DNA of 64,000 nucleotides from Gautieria morchelliformis (lineage: Eukaryota; Basidiomycota; Agaricomycetes; Gomphales; Gomphaceae): the NCBI GenBank assembly GCA_015179125.1, contig WHVA01000210.1, positions 1 through 64,000 on the forward strand, in the 5' to 3' direction. Below, in pieces: positions 55,267 to 64,000 of this stretch; the first letter of the stretch is position 1, and the number at the start of each line of letters is the position of its first letter. The position numbers and the translations under genes are program-made. The notes under the pieces are model-generated. The model saw only the letters and a list, made by a program, of their open reading frames with translations. It did no database searches and was not told the DNA's origin.

Positions 55267-56058
55267 TCGTACGTGGGTGCAACTTAAAGATTCATCCATG
55301 TCTTCCGTCGATGAAATTGCAGAGTTCTGGGATGCCAAATATTTATCTGCAGATTTCACATCACCTCCAAGGAACCATCTGTTACTGCACTTCCAGTGCA
55401 CACTCCTAACTCAACACTTTTTCATCAATATGAGCGCACCCATCAATCAACAAGCACACTCTCCAAGCTTGACCGTTACTTTTGTCGCCCTAGAGGTTCA
55501 TTTGAAGACAATGACAACCTTGAGCGCAATTTTGCAGACATCTCCTATGCAGACTACTACCGATTGTTTCGCCTCCAAAAGTTGAACATGAATCAACCAG
55601 TCAACCCCCGTTTCTACATTGAACGACCAAACGTCCATGGCCAGCCTATGATGCACGTCATACTTCAGAAACCTAACAAACCACATATTTCAAGACTACA
55701 GACAGTTCGTCCCTCTGAAGGCGAACATTTCTACATCCGCTCGCTGTTAGTGCACAGACCAGCTCTGTCTTTTGATGACTTAAGAACCATCAATGGAGTT
55801 ATACAACCTACCTTTCAAGAAGCTGCACACCTATCAGGGTTGTTTGCTGATGTATCAGAAGGTGACAGCTGTCTCACGGAGGCTGTGGAATGCTTACGCA
55901 CTCCACGGCAGTTGCGTCTATTGTTCATTCATCTCCTAACAAATGACTGTTGCCCTCTGTCTCTTACCACTTGGAACTCATTCAAGAAACACTTCTCCCA
56001 TGACTTCCTACACAGCCAAGGTGGCAACCATGACTTCGCGGACACTGCTGCTCTCTAA
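55267..56058 (+). pseudogene. Helitron Rep-helicase linker
   Basis: After a frameshift the reading continues DEIAEFWDAKYLSA, then 55396-56058 with YADYYRLFRLQKLN, SEGEHFYIRSLLVHRPALSF and RTPRQLRLLFIHLLTNDCCP. This is the usual sequence between Rep and helicase in fungal Helitrons. A TAA follows ADTAAL. Confidence 0.85.
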
Positions 56059-56060
56059 GA

Positions 56061-57618
56061 ATTATCCAAGTCCTTGGATGAACATGGAAAACAATTGTCT
56101 GACTTTGGTTTACCTGAACCACGTCTTCGTGCAAGTGAAATCCAACACAAACTCCTGCAATGGTCTGCAAATCCAGGTCTCCTCCACCACCGCTCCCAAA
56201 TATGCCAGGCATCATTCAACTCTGAACAACAAAATATCTTTTCTGAAATAGAACATGCTGCAGACACAAAAATGCCTTTATGATTATTCGTTGATGGACC
56301 CGCAGGTTGTGGTAAAACATTCCTGACCAACACTGTTTGTGACTCACGACGCAGCAAACAAGAAATTGTATTACCCACTGCTACTTCAGCTTTTGCGGCA
56401 CAGGTTTATCCTGGCGGTAGGACAACACATGCTGGTTTTAAAGTCAGTGAAATTGGATTCCATTCTCTGCTATGAATGCTAACCTTTCTATCTCAAGGTT
56501 CCAGTCAATGAACTATGTGAATTCCTTTGTTCCCCTATTGAACCTGACAATCCATGTGGACAACTATTAAAAGAAGCTTCCATCATCATTTGGGATGAAG
56601 CACCCATGGCAAACCGCACTGTTCTCACATGCGTCAATGACACCCTTCAACGTGTTATGCAAATTTCTCTTCCTTTTGGAGGAAAGATCATCATCCTTCT
56701 AGGTGATTTTCATCAAACATGTCCTGTCATCCGTAAAGGTTTGAAAATGGATGTTATTGATGCCTCAATCCGCAGTTCACCTCTGTGGAGAGACTTTGAA
56801 ATCCGTTCATTGACAACTCCAATCTGTAATGCAGATGATCCAGATTTTGCTGCTGCTGTTGATCTCATAGGCAATGGCCCATCTTCCAAGGTTTCCTTGA
56901 ATATCATCGAACGTATCTCAACTACATCAGATGTTGTCGACTTTGTCTTTCCTTCCCATATATTGGCTAATGCAGCTCAATGCCTCACACGTTCCATCCT
57001 TGCCCCCACAAATGCTCAATGTGACATGTATAACTCCATATGCCTTCACCGCTTAAACACTCCCAAACACACATATACCGCAGCCGACTCTATTAAAGAA
57101 ACTGAAGACACCAATGTCCTATCACCACAACCAATCCTTGACTATGTTGCCTGCCAAACTCCTCCTGGTTTGCCATGCCACTCCCTCTCCATCCGCCTAG
57201 GTGGTCTATATCGCATAATGCGCAATTTTTCCATCGCACATGGCTTGGTCAAGAACTGTAGAGTGGTTGTCACTCACTTAGGAAAAAACCTCGTGACTGT
57301 CAACGCCCTCCGTGTCCATGCAGGTCTAAACTACGTTGACAATGAAAACATCCTCCTTCCCCGCATCACATTCACCTCTTTGTTGCCCTCTACAAGCCAC
57401 ACTCTTCTCTGCAAACAATTCCCTCTGTCACCTGCATATGCGACTACCTTCAATAGCTGTCAAGGTCTTACCCTTGATCGTGTGGCCATAGATCTTTCTA
57501 CTCCTGTTTTCTCCTGTACACTGCTTTGTCACATGTGCGTCATAGAGATGATGACCGACTTCGCTTTCCATCAGGCAAGGACTCTATGGAAAATATTGTC
57601 TATGATAAAATAATTCTA
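56061..57618 (+). pseudogene. Helitron PIF1-type helicase
   Basis: Reads FNSEQQNIFSEI, a TGA at 56281-56283, then the Walker A LFVDGPAGCGKTFLTNTV. The 56470-56590 part is broken. It resumes IIWDEAPMANRTVL (Walker B DEA) and ILLGDFHQTCPVI, ILAPTNAQCDMYNS, and AYATTFNSCQGLTLDRVAID. Near 57514 a small deletion shifts frame; the next frame gives the expected end TALSHVRHRDDDRLRFPSGK and stops at TGA 57616-57618. Helicases of this type unwind DNA during rolling-circle transposition. Confidence 0.9.
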
Positions 57619-57639
57619 TGATTTCCATGTCCATTACAT

Positions 57640-57670
57640 CCTGGCCGGAGCGAAGCGCAGGCCAGGCTTG
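57640..57670 (+). other. Helitron 3' terminal hairpin and CTTG end
   Basis: CCTGGCC at 57640-57646 pairs with GGCCAGG at 57660-57666 around a GC-rich loop (GGAGCGAAGCGCA). CTTG follows at 57667-57670 with T next. Helitrons end in a hairpin plus CTRR and insert between A and T; CTTG is one base off that consensus. Confidence 0.65.
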
Positions 57671-58514
57671 TATCTTTTAAAATATCAACCCTAACCAAAT
57701 TCATAGTCCATCATTTGATAAATTTGTATATTGTGGATATCCTAAAATTTTTTGAATGTTCTGAAACATGGTGTGTATTGAGACAACAGAGAAATTTCAG
57801 ATAGGATTTGGATGACTATATCTTAAACGTATATAGCAAGTTTGTTAGATGTACAATGATAGCATGTAGAGGCAAGTATGGACCATATGAGTACATGTTA
57901 GAAGTATATATGAAGCTTGTTAGACGAGAATGTAGAAGCAAGTAAGGACAATAACTGTACTATATTATTATATATGGTTGATAGATCTGATTAGAAGGTA
58001 TGTTTAAAATAATATGGATGTATAGTACAAAGATATATAACTATTGATGTTTAGATGATAGGGTATACACCTTTTCCTGGGGGGCTGCAGACTGTGAGAA
58101 AGAAATTTAGGGATAGGATTAAGCATGCCTTACAGGCTCTGGCAACTGTCTCGATTGTGATATATTTATGAAACACAGATAGATTAGCTATATATACATA
58201 TATATGATAACTATAAACATCCGTCATAGTCGACAGTAGTCGACAGAAGCAGTGATTTTGCCAGGGACGGTGTTCGTAGATCTGGAGATTGATCATGATT
58301 AGGTAAAAAGATAACTCATTAGTCATTGGTACTGTTTGACTTTGCATTTTGTCCTGTACCTAAATTTCAGTACTTGTATAGTACTGAATTTTAATCCTCT
58401 GTGAAATAATTTTTTGGGGTCTACAGATCAGTACAATTCCATACTGTATTTTAGCTGTAGTGCAAGCGGAACTTAAATATAGGGCTCGTTTTTTTCTACA
58501 GTGGAAGAGGGTTG

Positions 58515-59560
58515 CTAGGGGAGACAGGTGTGTAGTGGTTTCGAGCCAACCGAAGCTGAGCTCATCAGGGGGATACCGTTACTTACCCTGATAAATGTAT
58601 CCAAATCACTTCTTATACATTTGTTTGAGATGATTCTTTGCTCTAGTTTTGCTCGCTGCTGGGTGACACAGAATGGAAATGGGGTGCTACATACAAGCTG
58701 TGTTGAAATCCTCATGAGTGAACTTGCAAGTGGTTGGTAGGTTTTTCTCAACACTACTGGCCCCAGAAAAGGCCCTATGACCTCTCAGCTGCCATCAGCG
58801 TGTTGAGAGGAAAGGACATACCAGGCTTTATCATGTAGCCACTACTGCATTTGTGCCAAAATGTACCTGCCTTTTGTGTGCTCACCCCATTCCTGTAAAT
58901 TGTCCAAATAGCACTCATATTTCTTGTGGTAGAGCTTCTCCGTAAAGTCAACTTGGTAGCACCACCCATCCTTCCACTTGTCAGCACAGTTTTCAATCTT
59001 TGACCTTGATTGGAGCATGATGCATGCGACGCATAGGTTCTTGAAGAGGCCAGTCAGGGCTTCGTGGTCCTGGGATATCTCAGCGGTACAATGCAAGGGC
59101 ACTGGTATGGTGTCTTAACTCATAAATGAGACTGTTGTTCAAGGTGAGAACACGAACAAGTGTGGCGATTTCCTCCTCATAAGCGGTATCCTCACTGGCG
59201 TCAAACTTGTAATGAACCGTAATCAATGGGCGGGCATTGCGCTTCGCCTCGCCGCGAACGTGGCTCCCGCGCTATTTGATTTGCCCAGAAAAGTGAGGAC
59301 CTCAGGAGTGAACGTGTTTGTCAGGACTGACCAAGGTGAAGACCTCGGGGGTTGGGCCGAGATTGACGTCGTATTCGGTGCATGCGATCTGCCACGCCTC
59401 CCACAGGAAGCGATCCATGTCTTGTTCAAGGGGGAAAGGGTCATTCGTGCCGAAAATGACAAGATAGTATCAGCAGCCCAGGTGGGTCGTCGGCTGGAAT
59501 GCTAGATCGAAGTCCGTCAGCTTCATCTTGGATTGGCGACCAATGTTAGCCTGTTCTGAT
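58515..59560 (-). pseudogene. DUF6532-like relic, right copy
   Basis: The minus strand reads DMDRFLWEAWQIACTEYDVN, ITVHYKFDAS and LVRVLTLNNSLIYEL, then a frame at 58842-59102 with GLFKNLCVACIMLQSRSKIE, CADKWKDGWCYQVDFTEKLY and HKKYECYLDNLQEWGEHTKG. 58515-58754 continues LRKTYQPLASSLMRISTQLV. This copy retains Gln where the left copy has TAG (YLDNL-x-EW), so it is less decayed there. The family name rests on pattern memory; function is unknown to me. Confidence 0.5.
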
Positions 59561-59596
59561 CGGCGAACGATGTGAGGGCCAGATGGGCGCTGGTGA

Positions 59597-59655
59597 CTGC
59601 CCGCGGCCCCAGTAGACACTAACTCCCATAGTTCGTGTCTAGTGGGGCCGCGGGC
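59597..59655. repeat. 59-base perfect-looking hairpin
   Basis: CTGCCCGCGGCCCC-A-GTAGACAC pairs with GTGTCTAGTGGGGCCGCGGG around TAACTCCCATAGTTC. The left arm of the inverted repeat keeps only one side of it. It marks the edge of the 1.2-kb segment that only the right arm has. Confidence 0.75.
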
Positions 59656-60838
59656 AGGACCGTGGCCTTATGAGTGGTCAGTGCGGAGAAAGAAGCGCCG
59701 GTGATTGATGTCGCAAGGAAGAGGAAATTAATAAGTGAGCTTTGTTGATTTGGCCAAACAGATCGGTTTGAGCCCCGAGTGCACGTTATGAAACTCGGGC
59801 TATTACATGACTCCCGCTTACATGACGTCAGGCTGCTCCTAACTTCGTTCATGGCGGTGGCACCTGCTAGGTGCCTGACAAGGGCTAGGCTCACTGATGA
59901 CAGTGGCGCGGTGCACGTGGTAGACGCGACCGGCTCTCTGCTGTTGCTGGGTCTGTCGATACGTCATATGACGCTGCCTCCGGCGCGGGATCTTGCTGGC
60001 TACGGGATCTGGGTAACGTCCACACTGGGGTGGGGTTCACTGCCACACCGCGCTGACAATATCGCAGGTAAACACAACCGCACCGGGATCGCTCAAGCCG
60101 AACATGACAGCCGGGATGCCGCACAAGAGTATTTGGGCAGGGCGAGGAAATTGCAGGATAAGGCAGTGCTTTGAGATGCGGAGAAGGTACCGTTAGCCCT
60201 GAAGGACAGCCGGAAGGTGGCGTTGAGTGAAAAGTAAAGTCATAATCGGAGGCAGATCCATCGTGACCAGGCTCGGTGATGCAAGGACGAGAGAGGCGGG
60301 AGACACATCATGAGCAGCGGGAGTGGTGACAGGTGGTGACTGGGCGGACGGAGTTTAGCCGCCCCGCCGGCGTCACGTCTATGGTACGATGTTCGTTCCA
60401 TAATCTGAGGTGCAGCGCGCCCCAGGGATACGTCCATATCCCTGAGCTCTACGACGTCTCTGAGAGGATTCGTCAGTATCAGCGAGTGATAGTTACAGCA
60501 TGTGTCGATTTCAAAAGAAAAAGATGAAACGAAATGCGATTTTCAACCCGTGTATCGTACAATAAGAGGTTATCTTGCCATCCCAGCTTCCCAGAGACAT
60601 GTAGCTCCGGAGTGATATCAGCGTGAGTCCCAGGAGAGGATTGAGTCCCTTGTATGTGAGTCTGAGAGGGCCTGAGAACTCACCTAGAGCGGAGGTGACA
60701 CACTAGGTTTGAGACCGCAGGCACAGGTTGATAGTCCTGCGTAGACAGTATAGGCAGAGGTCCCTGCGCCATAGACTACGGAGCGGGCTACAGCTATGAG
60801 AATGTAGGGCTGACGCACCTCTAGCTCGGAGCGCTCGT
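59656..60838. other. right-arm-specific 1.2-kb segment
   Basis: Absent from the left arm, where GCCGAGGGCCCTCA joins directly to GACGAACTATGGGAG. It holds a 131-codon plus-strand frame at 59779-60174 (MHVMKLGLLHDSRLHDVRLL) without recognisable domains. It is either an insertion here or a deletion in the left copy. Confidence 0.4.
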
Positions 60839-61071
60839 GAGGGCCCTCGGCCACCAATATGCGGAGCTACAAAGTGTATGAAAACGGGCTTTCGGGCATT
60901 TCGGTTTTGTAATGATGCACTTCTGAGCCTGCGACTAGTGGGAGTGAACGGTGCCTTTAGCCATCCGCACAGAGGCCGCTTCGGCACTCGTGACCCACCC
61001 GGGAAGTGTACGATTGGGTGGTGCGCTAGTTAGAAACGGAGGCCAAGCTCCTAGCATTGCTCAAGCTGACT

Positions 61072-61308
61072 AACCATGAACCCGGTAGTTTCCAGTCCGG
61101 ACTCCGGTGACAGGTATGTGTGGAGCGAGACAATGTAAGCTAGTCAACAGTGCATGCTAGCCGAGTTCTCCACGTAGATATATACCCGATATATCGTTGA
61201 TTACTGTAAGGCAGCGTGGCACGCGCTCATACGCCACGTAGCTGAGAGCCTGAGGAGCTCTTTCTTATAAGTCTGCCCAACCCCAACCTGACCATTACTG
61301 CTAGTAAC
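61072..61308. promoter_or_regulatory. upstream region of the GST gene
   Basis: About 240 bases between the repeat arm and the ATG. TATATATACC-like sequence occurs near 61180 (GATATATACCCGATATATCG), which could serve as a core promoter element. This is weak. Confidence 0.3.
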
Positions 61309-62275
61309 ATGGCTTCCGACAGTATCATCACGCTATATGATGTACCTTCAGACTTTAATGGCAAAGCATGGAGTCTCAACATGTGGAAGGCCAGGTAATT
61401 CCCAACCGTAGCGAGAAATATTGGGGTTAGTGCAGCTTATGACCCAATCCAACCAGGTATGCGCTCAACTACAAAGGAGTACCCTACAAGACCGTCTGGC
61501 TCGAATATCCTGAAATCGAGCCCACCATACGCAGTATAGGCGCTGCGCCGACCAGGAAAAAACCTGATGGGAGCCCTTTATATACCCTCCCGGTGATTGT
61601 AGATCCATCCCGCACTGCCCCTTCCGGCGGCCCTACAGTCGTCTCAGAGTCCTTCCACATCGCCGAATATCTCGACGAGACCTACCCAACACCATCCACG
61701 GGCGCCCTGTTTCCACCGGGGACGAAGGCCTTGCAGCAACTGTTCTATGACCACTTCTTTAAGAATGTCCTGATGGTAACCATCCCCATGGCGCTGCCGG
61801 AGATGTTCAAGCACTTGAACGAGGGCAGTCGTCCGTGAGTGGTATTATCGTAGAAATATTGGGATAGCCTTCCTTGACTGTCTGTCATTAAAGGTATTGG
61901 AGACTCACCCGCGAAGCTATGCTCGGCGGGAAACTGGAAGAAGTCTGCCCTAAAAGCTCCGAGAAGTGGGATGGGGTGTGGGAAGAATTAGAAAAAGGCT
62001 TGTAGCTTGCATCCTGATGGGTAGCCTGTGGTCTTACCCCTCAGCATCTAGCGTTCGGCGTTCTCGCAGCATTGCTGGATAAGAATGGGAAGGATGGGAA
62101 TACGCTCGTCATGGGCACGCATCCCACATTCTCCGACTTTGTCATTGCCGCGTTCCTGGAAATGCATTTCCTCCTTTGTCCCGAGGAATGGCAGAGAATG
62201 CGGACCTGGAATGGTGGAAGATGGGAGCGACTGAGACCAGTGTGCGAAGTGGAGGAGCGTACACTAAGAGGATGA
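61309..62275 (+). CDS. glutathione S-transferase, basidiomycete FuA/Ure2p-like, four exons
   Basis: Exon 1 (61309-61394) reads MASDSIITLYDVPSDFNGKA and WSLNMWKA. Intron 61395-61456 (GTAATT..CAG). Exon 2 (61457-61834) reads YALNYKGVPYKTVWLEYPEI, KKPDGSPLYTLPVIVD, VVSESFHIAEYLDETYP (the Ser and Glu-Ser glutathione-binding turn) and ALFPPGTKALQQ. Intron 61835-61893 (GTGAGT..AAG). Exon 3 (61894-62001) reads YWRLTREAMLGGKLEEVCPK. Exon 4 (from about 62045) reads AFGVLAALLDKNGKDGNTLV and FSDFVIAAFLEMHFLLCPEE to a stop at 62275. GSTs of this type add glutathione to lignin-derived or toxic electrophiles in the cytosol. Exon 3 ends in phase 2 but exon 4 needs phase 0, so a 1-base indel or non-standard splice affects this copy. 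Confidence 0.8.
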
Positions 62276-62929
62276 ACTTAGGCTCGGGAGTCGCAACTAG
62301 TACGAAGGATCTATTGTGATGGATTACACAATTGAAGTTCGTTCGAGTTTTCCCACCCCAATTTTTCTCCATTGCTGGCAGATACGGGGTTCAGGTTGTA
62401 TCTCAGTAAACTTCGGCTAACTCTTCCGTGGAAGAGGTTTGGAGCAAAGTAGTACCTTGGATCTGGAATTAGGTCTGGCGCGTATAGTCCTGCTGTACAA
62501 AGTATTCGAAACTAATTCCAAAACGTACCTACCCCGCTTCATTCGGGGTGCGCAGCCTCCGGTCCTTGCGAGTTCTAAAAGCGGCAGTGGCCCATAAGCT
62601 GAACGAGGGCTTTCCGAGAATACGAGGCACCGACATAAGAAATGTAACATGCATTCTCGCACGCTTCGTACTCTTTCATTAGTTCTTCCACCGTTGCTCT
62701 AGAAAATCCAACAATAGAATTGGTCAATCCCAGCAACCGAGAGGACACACCGTGAATCATCAAAATCCTCCAGCTCGCTTTCGAACATCTTCTCCTTGTT
62801 ACACTGCTCGCTCCAGGAAGGTATTCAGCTTCCGTAGCCGATCATACTGGTCTAGCATGCGTGTGAAGAGCTGTTTCGGCGTTAGAAGAGTCAGTGGATT
62901 GATTAACCCTAGCAGATATACTCATAAGG
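62276..62929. other. interval between GST and copia-2, possible minus-strand exons
   Basis: The minus strand at 62818-62890 reads QLFTRMLDQYDRLRKLNTFL, and 62575-62763 reads EELMKEYEACENACYISYVG. Both look protein-like and could be exons of one host gene cut by copia-2. I recognise no family. Confidence 0.25.
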
Positions 62930-64000
62930 CAGTAAGGGAAACAAGCATACCGAAGCAATGCTGGTATGGTTGGCCAACATCAGTCCGCTCACGCGATGGC
63001 TCGTGGTGAGGTAAGGCGATTTGTGGGTTGGAGCGACTTGGATCGAACCGGGGAGCCAGGAAAGGAAGGAGGCGAGCTGGCGGTCGCGGATGCAAGGGGG
63101 AATGTAGACTTCAATTCCCCACACGTGTATGTCTTTCAGGTTCGGTTTCTCGTGATGGATCATTTCAAAAGGGGTTTTGTCTGGCAAAGCTCTTGTGTGT
63201 GTCCGATTCCTAAGATAGTTGGCATGCAAAATTGCATGCCCCCATAGAGTCTTAGGAAGACTTGATTCCAATAGCATGGCACGAGCTCTTTCAACTAGAG
63301 TTCGGTTTAAACGTTCAGCAACACCATTTGACTCTGGGGTGTCGTGCACGGTTAACCGATGCTTCGTGCCTTGCTTGGCCAAATGCTGTTCAAATTCTGA
63401 GCTTGTGTATTCGCCCCCTCTGTCGGAAACAAGTGCTTTGATGTGCATATTCCTCTGTCGAAGCATCAAGGCCTCGTAGAGTTTGTATTTTGAAAATGCT
63501 TCCGATTTGTTTGCCATCAAATAGATAACCGATTCTCTTGAGTAGTCGTCAATGAAAGACACATAATAGGATTTCTTGTCAATTGTGGAGTGTCTCGCTG
63601 GTCCCCAGACATCAGAATAAATTCTGTCACCGAATTTTGATGATCGGCTTCTGGGTTCCTGAGGAAGTGATTTGCGTGCAATCTTCGCCTGAATGCACGC
63701 ATCGCAAACAACCTTGTCACCTTTTGAGCTCAATTCAATGCCTAATATCATGCCACGGTTGAGCAAGTGCTGTAGGGACTTTTGTGAAATGTGCCCCATT
63801 TTTTGATGTATTTCCATGGCTGATGCGCATACATGCGCTTCGGCACTTGTGTGTTGTAAATCAAATCGATATAAGCCATTCAGCTTCGGTGCTTGCATCA
63901 ATATCCTGCCTTTACGATTGGATATTGTGCATTTCTGATCAGCTATTTGTGTGTTATAGCCTGCATCATCGCACCGGCCGATCGAGATGAGGGTAACAGC
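62909..64000 (-). pseudogene. copia-2 integrase region
   Basis: Reading down from 64000 in the frame of Met 63901: [12 protein letters not shown], pre-integrase finger [20 protein letters not shown] with [13 protein letters not shown], then integrase [46 protein letters not shown] and [20 protein letters not shown] with D, D and E all present, then [20 protein letters not shown]. After [19 protein letters not shown] a frameshift leads to unrelated sequence and a stop. Confidence 0.9.
62930..64000 (-). mobile_element. Ty1/copia retrotransposon 2, partial, runs off the right edge
   Basis: Minus-strand pre-integrase and integrase sequence fills the right end of the window. The upstream part (Gag, protease) must lie beyond 64000. 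RT and RNase H are absent on the left, where the element stops near 62930. Confidence 0.9.

Larger units (their letters stand above)
53630..57670 (+). mobile_element. Helitron (Rep-PIF1 helicase), decayed
   Basis: A plus-strand rolling-circle transposon. An N-terminal region and HUH-type Rep nuclease (53630-55266) come first, then a linker (55267-56058), then a PIF1-type helicase (56061-57618). A GC-rich hairpin and a CTTG end follow at 57640-57670. The 5' end is not located. Multiple frameshifts and stops make it non-autonomous now. Confidence 0.9.
57671..61071 (-). repeat. right arm of the ~2.2-kb inverted duplication
   Basis: The reverse complement of 7411-10536. It lacks the solo LTR present there and carries an extra 1.2 kb (59636-60838). 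The Helitron ends exactly where this arm begins. Confidence 0.85.

Overview
This 64-kb window looks like a transposon graveyard from a filamentous basidiomycete, most likely an Agaricomycete. The grounds are a fungal-type glutathione transferase gene with ~45-60-nt introns, a Crypton-like tyrosine recombinase, a DUF6532-like gene relic, a chimeric group III histidine kinase/TPR relic, a Rep-PIF1 Helitron, and several Ty3/gypsy, Ty1/copia and Tad/I-like LINE relics. I found no bacterial, viral-particle or rRNA genes. Only one gene reads like an ordinary host gene (a GST at 61.3-62.3 kb). Almost everything else is a mobile element or its debris, usually nested.

Layout. 0.2-6.5 kb: a LINE on the minus strand with an 11-bp target-site duplication (TSD), split by a 1,270-bp solo LTR with its own 5-bp TSD. 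7.4-10.5 kb: left arm of a ~2.2-kb repeat carrying a DUF6532-like relic and a second solo LTR of the same family; the right arm lies inverted at 57.7-61.1 kb. 10.5-14.6 kb: AT-rich repeats, a tRNA-like SINE head and a Crypton recombinase relic. 14.6-19.0 kb: a 4,462-bp element with 102-bp terminal inverted repeats and a 9-bp TSD, holding a third solo LTR and an exon of an unknown gene. 20.9-27.0 kb: a gypsy element lacking LTRs. 27.05-34.3 kb: an unusual composite element (called E here) made of a GGAAAT-rich end block, a large palindrome and a 31-bp tandem array, itself hit by an unknown insertion, a hAT-type MITE and a 5'-truncated LINE. 34.3-37.7 kb: a 5'-truncated chromodomain gypsy with its 3' LTR. 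37.8-38.8 kb: a 12-bp minisatellite split by LTR-like DNA. 38.8-44.5 kb: a probable gag-only LTR element bounded by ~213-bp LTRs, with a second, inverted E copy inside it. 44.5-46.8 kb: truncated copia. 47.0-53.6 kb: LTR debris, tandem duplications and the kinase/TPR chimera. 53.6-57.7 kb: decayed Helitron. 61.3-62.3 kb: GST gene. 62.9-64.0 kb: another copia relic running off the right edge.

Two themes tie the window together. First, TGA stops interrupt otherwise open reading frames of gypsy, copia, LINE, Helitron, Crypton and TPR sequences, many at positions where the family has arginine. This fits CGA-to-TGA change by deamination, and the TPR array gives a direct internal comparison. Second, the two E copies are the most unusual structure: a ~0.9-kb near-perfect palindrome joined to ~33 copies of a 31-bp, hairpin-forming repeat, with no coding capacity that I can support. 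All functional statements come from reading motifs by eye; no database search was possible.
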